Positions 14,164 to 20,749 of a stretch of 23,411 bases of DNA are shown in pieces. Each line of letters starts with the position of its first letter. Positions within the stretch are counted from its first letter, which is position 1. The notes beneath the pieces are model-generated. The model worked only from the letters and a program-made list of their open reading frames with translations, had not been told where the DNA came from and ran no database searches. The DNA comes from a virus. Location of the stretch: positions 1 to 23,411 of IMG/VR virus record IMGVR_UViG_3300032326_000420. One strand, given 5' to 3'. A program made the position numbers and the translations under genes.

Positions 14164-14934
14164 ATGAAAATCCAAGACGGAATACATTTATTTCATGGTG
14201 ATTGTCTGGAAGTCCTGAAAAAACTTCCAGACAATTCTATTGATTTAGTATTGGCTGATCCCCCATATGGTAAAATGGCACATGGTAACAGGTGGGATAA
14301 AATTATCGATTTTGATGTGTTGTGGGCCGAGTTATCTCGCATCACTAAAGAAAAAACACCGATTGTTTTATTCTCTCAACAACCATTTGCATCTTCTCTT
14401 ATTAATAGTAATTTTTCTAAATTTAAATACGAATGGATTTGGGATAAACACATTTCTAGAGGAATGCAAACAGCAAAATTTAAACCTATGGTTCGCCATG
14501 AAAATATTTTAGTTTTTGGCGAGCAAGGTCATAACTATTTTCCCATAATGATCGAAAGGGATAAACCGATAAAAAGAAAAGCTTATCCAAAAGATGATAC
14601 TTATTTCAATGGTAAGAATGATGGTGAATACAGAACCTATACCCATAAAAATCCTGAAACAATTCTTGAGGGATTCTGGGAGAAAAACAGAGGCAAGATT
14701 CATCCAACACAAAAACCCATATCTTTATTGGAATATCTAATTAAAACCTACTCCAAAGAAGGTGATATAGTATTAGATTTTTGTTATGGATCTAACTCGT
14801 GTGGAGTCGCCGCATTCAACACTAAGAGAAAATATATAGGTATTGAAAAAGATGATAAATTTTACGAGGAAGGTAAAAACCGTTTGATTACTCATTTATC
14901 ATCATCCAATGGTGATAATTCTTCGGTTTCTTAA
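14164..14934 (+). CDS. DNA methyltransferase, beta class (N6-adenine or N4-cytosine)
   Basis: 256 aa. Motif IV DPPY (32-35) precedes motif I (D205 FCYGSNSCG), the order of beta-class enzymes; HPTQKP lies just before motif I, and RKYIGIEKDDKFYEE follows it. It would methylate an amino group in DNA, perhaps to avoid host restriction. Motif I reads GSNSCG where GSGTTG is usual. The gene begins right after the uvsX stop, so the two are probably co-transcribed, and its end overlaps the convergent gene by 47 nt. The DPPY form leaves open whether adenine or cytosine is the target. Confidence 0.88.
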   Translation: MKIQDGIHLFHGDCLEVLKKLPDNSIDLVLADPPYGKMAHGNRWDKIIDFDVLWAELSRITKEKTPIVLFSQQPFASSLINSNFSKFKYEWIWDKHISRGMQTAKFKPMVRHENILVFGEQGHNYFPIMIERDKPIKRKAYPKDDTYFNGKNDGEYRTYTHKNPETILEGFWEKNRGKIHPTQKPISLLEYLIKTYSKEGDIVLDFCYGSNSCGVAAFNTKRKYIGIEKDDKFYEEGKNRLITHLSSSNGDNSSVS

Positions 14935-16387
14935 ATCCACGATCTTTATACTCGCCGACTTTATTGGTCAACCTATCCTTTTCAATTTGCTCTGTCATGT
15001 AACTCATGATGGAGCTTTCTTTTAATGTGCCTTTTTCCATTTTTTCAATCAAATCTGCGAGCGCATTTATTTTTTCAAAGTCTGTAGTACCACTTCTAAG
15101 CATTTCGTCAAGTATCTCGTGTAGTTCATCGATTGATTTACCTGCATATTCATCGGTAGATGCTTTTTTCTTTGCTTTTTGGAGTTTTTCATCATCTTTC
15201 TTCTTTTTATCGACATATTTACGAATAGTCATATTCGTTTCGAGTTCTTCTTTCTTGCTCATACCACTACTCAAAGGTTCATCGTCATGCACAACGGCAT
15301 TTACGATGAGGTCTCTCCATTTATTCACAATAGCTTTTTCTTTTTCATTGATGATGTTTTTAGATACCAACATGTCTAAGAACTCATCCGTGTAAAACTC
15401 TAAACTGGATTTGAAAACTTTATAATCCATTGCGTCTTCGACTTCGCTTTCACTAGTGCCGATTTCGTAATAATAGTCGAACTCTTCGAAAACTTCCAAA
15501 GATAGATCGGGATCATCTTCATCCAAAGCTTGTTCAATACGAGCTTCGATTTCTTCTTTTGGTACTTCCACACCATTTTCTCTATCTTGTTGAAAACTAT
15601 TTAATAATGGCACGATTAACTCATAGTTATCAATTTTATACGAGATAAAAGTTTCGAGAACTGAAATAATCGTATCCAACGCATAATTTGGATCTATTGT
15701 GTTTTCTATGTCAGCTGAACCAGATATAGATGTATCATATTTTCCTTCTGACCTGATAGTCTTTAGGAAATTTGGTGGCATATATCTTTTAGCTTTTCTA
15801 TTAATTTTAACAATAATGGGCCAAACTTCACCACGTTTGCTTAAAAATGCATCAATTGGGGTTCCGTAATTAGACTCAATTTTCTTGATGTATCCTTTAG
15901 CTCTATTTTTTCCACGTAGTCCACTTATCCATTTTGATCTCCAATTTTCAATATAAAACGCATCGGTAATCTCGTCAAAAAATTCAGGAGTTAACAATTC
16001 ATCACTCATTTGATTAGCTAAATAAGACAACACCCATTGATTTTTTTTACCAGTATCATTCGAACCCGATTGTATGTATTCTATATAATCTTTTTGTAAT
16101 TCTGGTGATTTAGCCATTAAGTGGGTGAAATATTGACTCACTGAATCATATTGGAATTCTACTTTGTATTTTTTGCGATATAGGAATTCTACAATAAAAT
16201 CGTTTAGAGTTTTTGCAGTCGCTGCTGGCTTCCAACCCGAAAACAAAATTTTTCCAATAGCTGGTCTCACTTCTTTTAAAAATTTAGCAACGTTTTCGTC
16301 TTTTTCTGGTCTGGTGGTTATTTTTTTAGACATTTCACTCAAAATTGAATGTCTTTCCATCAGATAATTTAAATCATATTTATGCAT
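14888..16387 (-). CDS. Large hypothetical protein, late-type
   Basis: 499 aa, largely helical, unrecognised. The middle is very acidic (EIEARIEQALDEDDPDLSLEVFEEFDYYYEIG), followed by a Lys-rich coiled coil (KKKKDDEKLQKAKKKA) and a C-terminal FKKPKNYHHWM segment. The start at 16387 is supported by ACTAAATA ending 5 nt upstream; that box overlaps the stop codon of the preceding minus-strand gene. Minus-strand orientation and a late-type box among plus-strand replication genes suggest late expression, so a virion or assembly role is possible. Confidence 0.7.
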   Translation of the reverse strand: MHKYDLNYLMERHSILSEMSKKITTRPEKDENVAKFLKEVRPAIGKILFSGWKPAATAKTLNDFIVEFLYRKKYKVEFQYDSVSQYFTHLMAKSPELQKDYIEYIQSGSNDTGKKNQWVLSYLANQMSDELLTPEFFDEITDAFYIENWRSKWISGLRGKNRAKGYIKKIESNYGTPIDAFLSKRGEVWPIIVKINRKAKRYMPPNFLKTIRSEGKYDTSISGSADIENTIDPNYALDTIISVLETFISYKIDNYELIVPLLNSFQQDRENGVEVPKEEIEARIEQALDEDDPDLSLEVFEEFDYYYEIGTSESEVEDAMDYKVFKSSLEFYTDEFLDMLVSKNIINEKEKAIVNKWRDLIVNAVVHDDEPLSSGMSKKEELETNMTIRKYVDKKKKDDEKLQKAKKKASTDEYAGKSIDELHEILDEMLRSGTTDFEKINALADLIEKMEKGTLKESSIMSYMTEQIEKDRLTNKVGEYKDRGFKKPKNYHHWMMINE

Positions 16388-16392
16388 GATAT

Positions 16393-16400
16393 TATTTAGT
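16393..16400 (-). promoter_or_regulatory. Candidate late promoter box (ACTAAATA)
   Basis: Minus-strand ACTAAATA then ATATC then the ATG at 16387. TAAATAATATCATGCA is shared exactly (16 nt) with the start region at 16833. Confidence 0.45.
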
Positions 16401-16833
16401 AGTCTTGTTTAATTTCTCGATTTTCTTCTTTTGATAGTTTATTCAAAAGTCCCTTTCTGCGGTAGCCATAATCTTGTCTCTTCAAGTAATTATTGACTAG
16501 TTCTCTATCCAACATCTTCGATTTGAGTTCGTCAATATCTATATTATCGATATTATCATTTATCAATTTAACCACGAACGGTCTAAGATTTGTACCATAA
16601 GATTTTTTCTTCATTGTCACGACTTCTGGTGATTTAATTGAATCTGGTAGCAATCTGTAAATAAAATCCCACATCGCGAATGTAGATGCTGTAGTGAATC
16701 CCAAATCCAAAAATATATTGTAACTTTCTTTATACGCATCTCTCAATGACATATCATCAAACAAATGTTTTGATGTGCGATACTCGTTTAATACTTTTAT
16801 AGAATCGTTATAAAATTTTATAAATTCTTGCAT
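16396..16833 (-). CDS. Hypothetical protein, late-type
   Basis: 145 aa, starting MQEFIKFYNDSIKVLNEY, alpha-helical, with an aromatic central segment (FTTASTFAMWDFIYRLLPD) and a basic C-terminal region (KRQDYGYRRKGLLNKLSKEE). It is not recognised. GATAAATA ends 5 nt before the ATG. It sits 8 nt upstream of the 499-aa gene and is probably its late operon partner, though the downstream gene has its own box. Confidence 0.68.
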   Translation of the reverse strand: MQEFIKFYNDSIKVLNEYRTSKHLFDDMSLRDAYKESYNIFLDLGFTTASTFAMWDFIYRLLPDSIKSPEVVTMKKKSYGTNLRPFVVKLINDNIDNIDIDELKSKMLDRELVNNYLKRQDYGYRRKGLLNKLSKEENREIKQDY

Positions 16834-16838
16834 GATAT

Positions 16839-16846
16839 TATTTATC
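16839..16846 (-). promoter_or_regulatory. Candidate late promoter box (GATAAATA)
   Basis: Minus-strand GATAAATA, ATATC, ATG at 16833. It lies back-to-back with the plus-strand promoter at 16852. Confidence 0.5.
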
Positions 16847-16851
16847 TATAT

Positions 16852-16879
16852 TTGACATTTATGATGTTTGTAGTATGAT
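16852..16879 (+). promoter_or_regulatory. Sigma70-like promoter, leaderless geometry
   Basis: TTGACA (16852-16857), 16-nt spacer, TATGAT (16874-16879), 6 nt, then the ATG at 16886. The spacer shares ATGATGTTTGT with the gene 43 promoter. Confidence 0.65.
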
Positions 16880-16885
16880 ATTATC

Positions 16886-17557
16886 ATGTATAATCCAAAT
16901 GTTTCTTCAAATATGCGAATATTTACAGCATCTAAATGCGATGATTATCAATTTTTATTAAATGAAAGTCTAATCCAACATGATTTGGAAGATTTTTTGA
17001 TCGCAAAATTGAATAATAAAACACCTCTAGCTACAGTTTATAACGAGTTTCTGGACACCGCTCAGAAAGAAAACTATGAGTATGTTATACTAACACACGA
17101 TGATGTCATTTTTGAACACGATCCACGGTTGAAATTGGAAGATTTATTTCATCAATTTGATGTGGTAGGTGTTGCGGGTTGTTCTAATGCTACGATTAAA
17201 TCGCCAGCACTTTGGCACTTGATGGGTGAGGGTCACTTACACGGCGCAGTTGCCCATAAATACGGTGATAAAAAATTTATGACCAGTTTCGGTGTTTATC
17301 CACACCGTGTCGTCATGATTGATGGGGTGTTTATGGCATTGAATAGAAAAGCTATCGAGACTGTCAGATTTGATGACAACTGTCCATCGGCATGGCATTT
17401 TTATGATCTTCTAGCAACTTTATCAGCACATAAACAAGGTTTGAAAGTGGGGGTTGGTGATATATTAATCACACATGAATCACCGGGACTACAAGAATTT
17501 ACAGAGGATTGGAAAGCTGGTGAAAGATACTTTTTGAATAAATTTGGCCAAGATTAA
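16886..17557 (+). CDS. Glycosyltransferase-like protein, GT-A type (StrF-like)
   Basis: 223 aa. It has the layout of the glycosyltransferase domain related to StrF: an N-terminal strand, a YVILTHDDVIF segment with the acidic metal/nucleotide-binding residues (HDDV), a central MIDGVFMALNRKA segment, and WHFYD followed by AHKQGLKVGVGDILITHES. It probably transfers a sugar, but neither donor nor acceptor can be inferred. A diverged piece of the same family (C-terminal 35 residues or so) lies at 18591-18725, beyond the nuclease-like gene, so this locus has been rearranged. The gene meets the minus-strand gene tail-to-tail with 4 shared nt. Confidence 0.78.
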   Translation: MYNPNVSSNMRIFTASKCDDYQFLLNESLIQHDLEDFLIAKLNNKTPLATVYNEFLDTAQKENYEYVILTHDDVIFEHDPRLKLEDLFHQFDVVGVAGCSNATIKSPALWHLMGEGHLHGAVAHKYGDKKFMTSFGVYPHRVVMIDGVFMALNRKAIETVRFDDNCPSAWHFYDLLATLSAHKQGLKVGVGDILITHESPGLQEFTEDWKAGERYFLNKFGQD

Positions 17558-18516
17558 GGTATATATCTATTCAAATTTTTGTTTCTTTTTTCTTCTCTTA
17601 TTAAGATAAATTTACCGTTTGATTTCATCATCAAATCTTTAGCAAATTTTCTCTTCGATAAATCGTTTCTATATTTTTCTCGATATGTTTTATTCATTCT
17701 GGGTATCTTGACATTATTAAATGTAATAGCTTGGTCGATATTTGGATGCCAATGATTTCCATCATATTCTAAGATGATGGAAATATCTTCTATATTTTTC
17801 AATAATAATCCATCTAAACTTTTAAACACTACCAAATCGAAAAAGTATTCATTGTATATATCTTTTTTAATTTTTAATTCATCATTTCCATATAAACATA
17901 ACTTTTCATCTATGGAATTATCTTTAATAAATTTTTTAATATATTTTGTTGCGGATTTGGAATAATTACAACCGAACCGCTTATAGTAGTCATCTTTATA
18001 TCTTTTTATATGCGAGTCTTTAATTTTTCTTTTAACTTTTTTGTTTTTTGATGGGTGGATAAATCCATATTTTTCTAAATTAGTTTTATATATTTTTTCT
18101 TTAATAATAGGCGATCCACACATAAACCCCCCGTAATTTTCCATAATCGTTTCGACTTTTCTATTATGAATTATTTTAGATTTGGAAGGATTGTCAACAC
18201 CATAATTAGCCATACAAGTTTTTGATTTTTCTTTCTGTACATTTACATTATTATTTGAACATGTGGTGGAGCAAAATCGCCTGTATTCTCTTTCTTCTTT
18301 TCTCAAGTGATGTGGAAATCGTACAAAACCACCACAATGTTCACACACTGGTCTTTCTTTCATATTATTCAAAAGACAGTATATTCTTTCAGCGTAATGA
18401 GAATTTTCTGGTAGAAAATTGGTTATTACTAATAAATCATCATAATATGGTTGAGTGTAAATTTGTTTGGTTAATTTTCTCTCGTATTGTGTTTGGTAAA
18501 AATCATAAGTGGTCAT
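17554..18516 (-). CDS. Homing-endonuclease-like protein (zinc-binding, phage type)
   Basis: 320 aa from the ATG at 18516, chosen because GATAAATA ends 5 nt upstream; an in-frame ATG at 18531 includes the box. Near residues 70-105 a CEHCGGF...RRFCSTTCS cluster forms a four-Cys zinc site. It is followed by repeated KxxNxxxYG-type units (ANYGVDNPSKSK, ENYGG, LEKYGFIHPSKNKK), which probably bind DNA. Then comes ILEYDGNHWHPN, resembling the catalytic strand of Vsr/PD-(D/E)XK-type nucleases. Such proteins are common as free-standing endonucleases in T4-like phages. It sits between a glycosyltransferase and a remnant of a related one. Confidence 0.7.
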   Translation of the reverse strand: MTTYDFYQTQYERKLTKQIYTQPYYDDLLVITNFLPENSHYAERIYCLLNNMKERPVCEHCGGFVRFPHHLRKEEREYRRFCSTTCSNNNVNVQKEKSKTCMANYGVDNPSKSKIIHNRKVETIMENYGGFMCGSPIIKEKIYKTNLEKYGFIHPSKNKKVKRKIKDSHIKRYKDDYYKRFGCNYSKSATKYIKKFIKDNSIDEKLCLYGNDELKIKKDIYNEYFFDLVVFKSLDGLLLKNIEDISIILEYDGNHWHPNIDQAITFNNVKIPRMNKTYREKYRNDLSKRKFAKDLMMKSNGKFILIREEKRNKNLNRYIP

Positions 18517-18521
18517 ATTAT

Positions 18522-18529
18522 TATTTATC
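18522..18529 (-). promoter_or_regulatory. Candidate late promoter box (GATAAATA)
   Basis: Minus-strand GATAAATA, ATAAT, ATG at 18516. Confidence 0.45.
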
Positions 18530-18556
18530 ATTTCTATGATGAAATCGTAAAAATGA

Positions 18557-18584
18557 TTGACAATTACTCAATATCCATTAGAGT
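18557..18584 (+). promoter_or_regulatory. Sigma70-like promoter in front of the gene remnant
   Basis: TTGACA (18557-18562), 16-nt spacer, TAGAGT (18579-18584), 6 nt to the ATG at 18591. The register is the same as the gene 43 and 16886 promoters but the -10 is weaker. Confidence 0.45.
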
Positions 18585-18590
18585 AATGTT

Positions 18591-18725
18591 ATGAAATGTT
18601 TAGAAAAAAACTTGAAAATAGGAGTAGGTGATGTTATGATCACTCACGCATCACATGGACTTGAAAAAATCACGGATGATTGGAGAGTTGGAGAACAATA
18701 TTATTTGAATAATTATGGAAAATGA
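18591..18725 (+). pseudogene. Glycosyltransferase C-terminal remnant
   Basis: The 44-aa frame MKCLEKNLKIGVGDVMITH... followed by ITDDWRVGEQYYLNNYGK matches the last 40 or so residues of the 16886-17557 protein (GLKVGVGDILITHES, EDWKAGERYFLNKFG), with clear divergence. It keeps a start codon and a promoter in register, as if the interior of a former full-length gene had been deleted. It might still be expressed as a short peptide. Confidence 0.72.
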
Positions 18726-19047
18726 AGCATCTTATACAATAAAATCTGGTATATCGGCTACTCAAATAGCCATGCCTAAACTATTTCAAGGAAATATTGA
18801 TAATCTTTCGCAATTTCGTGAATATGTGAATGAAAAATTGAAAAGCGCACTCACGAAAGAGCGATCTGAATTGACCAATGATGAAGAATTTGCTATCGCA
18901 TACAGCGCAGGAGTGGAAATACGCACCATTTTAAATGAAAATGGTAAGTGGGTGCAACAAACAGAGCCAACTGGTATCATCAAAGATGGTGGTAAATGGG
19001 TGGTTTTAACGAATACAAACGGGTGGATTTTAAATGACAGAGATTGA
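18715..19047 (+). CDS. Hypothetical protein upstream of gene 41
   Basis: 110 aa, starting MENEASYTIKSGISATQIA. The middle is helical (FREYVNEKLKSALTKERSELTNDEEF), and the end is beta-like with repeated Trp-containing turns (GKWVQQTEPTG, GGKWVVLTNTNGWIL). It is not recognised. It overlaps the remnant by 11 nt and gene 41 by 14 nt, so translation is probably coupled to the helicase gene. Confidence 0.65.
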   Translation: MENEASYTIKSGISATQIAMPKLFQGNIDNLSQFREYVNEKLKSALTKERSELTNDEEFAIAYSAGVEIRTILNENGKWVQQTEPTGIIKDGGKWVVLTNTNGWILNDRD

Positions 19048-20350
19048 TTTAGATTATTTTGAGAAGATTTTGGTGAAAAATGCTATGACTAATTCTAGTT
19101 ATTTGGCATCTATCTCTGATTATGTCCAACCAAAATACTTCAATGATAAGTTTATCGCCAAATATTTCGAAATAGTATCGGATTTTTACGATAAAAGGCA
19201 AGCATTGCCGACTTTTACAGAGATAAAGACGTATTTGATCTCCGATGAATTGAAAAATGGGTTCAAAAAGCTCATAGAATCGTTTAAAGAGCTAGATTCC
19301 ACACAAAATAACGACGAATTGTATGCAAATACTGAAAAATTCCTCAAAGAAAGAGGAATGTATCACTCAATATTGGAATCTGCTGAGAAAATCTCCGAAG
19401 GAGACGTTGATACATCTGAAATTGTTGAAAAATTTGAGAAAATTGCGGGTATAAACCTCAATTTAGACAGAGGTATTGAGATTTATGGTGATGTTGAGAA
19501 GGTTATTGACGATATTTTGAACGATGAGACCATGATATCATCCAAATGGTCATGGTTGGATGATGCTTTGGGGGGTGGTTTTGCCGAAGTGGGCAAAGCA
19601 TTATACGTATTTGCTGGTCAATCCAATATCGGTAAGAGTATTTTTCTAGGTAATGTGGCTGCTAACATGGCATCACAGAACAAAAACATACTAGTAATAA
19701 CATTAGAGATGTCGGAAACGCTCTATGCGAAGAGAATAGCATCGAATATTACCAAAATACCGATGAAAGACTTCAGACATAACGTTCCGACACTGCGACA
19801 TGCTTTGGAAGAGGAGCATGACAAGACAGGTGGTAGGATTTACATTAAAGAGTTCCCCCCATCGACCATTACACCTAAACAATTAGGCGCATTTATCAAA
19901 AAAATGATTGATTCTGGCATCAGAATTGATGGTGTTGTGGTTGATTACCTAACATTGTTAACTGCTGCTGGTTCTAATTCATATGAGAAAGGTAAAAACA
20001 TCTGCGAACAGATCAGAGCATTATCTTATGTGTTTAAATGCCCATTTGTATCCGCTTGTCAGTTGAATCGTAGTTCCATTAATGAAAATAACCCTGATAT
20101 GTCGGGTATTGCAGAGAGTCTTTCTATTGCGATGACAGCAGACGTTATTGTGTCCATCTTTCAAAATGAAGAAGACCAAGAATTGGGCGTTATTCGTCTT
20201 GGTATGATGAAAAATCGATTCGGTCCAAGGGGTATGGTTCAAACTATGAGAATTGATTACCCTACATTATCGATTTATCAGTCTGATGAAGATGATGAAG
20301 AAATTATGTCTGATGATGATCTAAGTTTATTGGAAAAATTTAGCGATTAA
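19034..20350 (+). CDS. 41: Replicative DNA helicase gp41 (DnaB-type)
   Basis: 438 aa (T4 gp41 is 475). It is the hexameric 5'-3' helicase that unwinds the fork together with the primase and loader. A helical N-terminal domain of about 150 residues is followed by a RecA-type core: Walker A GQSNIGKS (195-202), VITLEMSE, the Walker B strand IDGVVVDYL, the QLNRSS sensor, and an arginine-finger-like region (MMKNRFGPRG). The C-terminus is acidic (DEDDEEIMSDDDLS). Neither a primase (gene 61) nor a recognised gene 59 loader is seen next to it. Confidence 0.95.
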   Translation: MTEIDLDYFEKILVKNAMTNSSYLASISDYVQPKYFNDKFIAKYFEIVSDFYDKRQALPTFTEIKTYLISDELKNGFKKLIESFKELDSTQNNDELYANTEKFLKERGMYHSILESAEKISEGDVDTSEIVEKFEKIAGINLNLDRGIEIYGDVEKVIDDILNDETMISSKWSWLDDALGGGFAEVGKALYVFAGQSNIGKSIFLGNVAANMASQNKNILVITLEMSETLYAKRIASNITKIPMKDFRHNVPTLRHALEEEHDKTGGRIYIKEFPPSTITPKQLGAFIKKMIDSGIRIDGVVVDYLTLLTAAGSNSYEKGKNICEQIRALSYVFKCPFVSACQLNRSSINENNPDMSGIAESLSIAMTADVIVSIFQNEEDQELGVIRLGMMKNRFGPRGMVQTMRIDYPTLSIYQSDEDDEEIMSDDDLSLLEKFSD

Positions 20351-20357
20351 TTAAATA
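20350..20357 (+). promoter_or_regulatory. Candidate late promoter box (ATTAAATA)
   Basis: ATTAAATA, TTAAT, ATG at 20363. It has the same 5-nt spacing as the minus-strand late genes. It begins at the last base of the gene 41 stop codon. Confidence 0.35.
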
Positions 20358-20362
20358 TTAAT

Positions 20363-20719
20363 ATGAATAAGAAAGATCAAGACCAATTAGCTAAGTTGTA
20401 TTTAGAATCTGTTGTTTCTGATAGCGTACCTATGCCTGATGCCGAATACGATATTAATTTGGATGATGAGTTTGATGACACCCCGCCAAAACCTCAATTT
20501 CCTGAAGAATTTGTCGAAATTGTTAAACCATTACTTGATCATCTTGAAAGCCTCGATAGTCATATGGATCGATATGAAAACGACATAAATGATTCATATG
20601 CGGATGAATTGAGGGAAGAATATTATAGTTTGTTACATAAATTAAACCAAATACAACGAGAATTTGGGGTTAAAAGTGATGATTGGAGACGATTATACCG
20701 CGATATCGAATTATATTGA
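20363..20719 (+). CDS. Acidic hypothetical protein with KLYLESV motif
   Basis: 118 aa. The N-terminus MNKKDQDQLAKLYLESVV resembles the KLYQSIL and KIYESM segments of the proteins starting at 1036 and 7829. It continues very acidic (YDINLDDEFDDTPP), then a helical part with a likely coiled coil (LLDHLESLDSHMDRYENDINDSY). The function is unknown. All three proteins with this motif have a TAAATA-type box 5 nt before their ATG. Confidence 0.65.
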   Translation: MNKKDQDQLAKLYLESVVSDSVPMPDAEYDINLDDEFDDTPPKPQFPEEFVEIVKPLLDHLESLDSHMDRYENDINDSYADELREEYYSLLHKLNQIQREFGVKSDDWRRLYRDIELY

Positions 20720-20743
20720 CTTCTCTTTATAGCGTGTTATGAT
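20716..20743 (+). promoter_or_regulatory. Sigma70-like promoter for the DHH gene, leaderless geometry
   Basis: TTGACT (20716-20721), 16-nt spacer, TATGAT (20738-20743), 6 nt, then GTG at 20750. The -35 overlaps the stop of the preceding gene. Confidence 0.6.
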
Positions 20744-20749
20744 TTCCAC

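Noticed and set aside
15006-15395. Plus-strand Ser/Phe-rich 129-aa frame
   Set aside because: Antisense to the 499-aa gene; the low-complexity Ser/Phe composition is what a Lys/Glu-rich coding strand gives on its complement.
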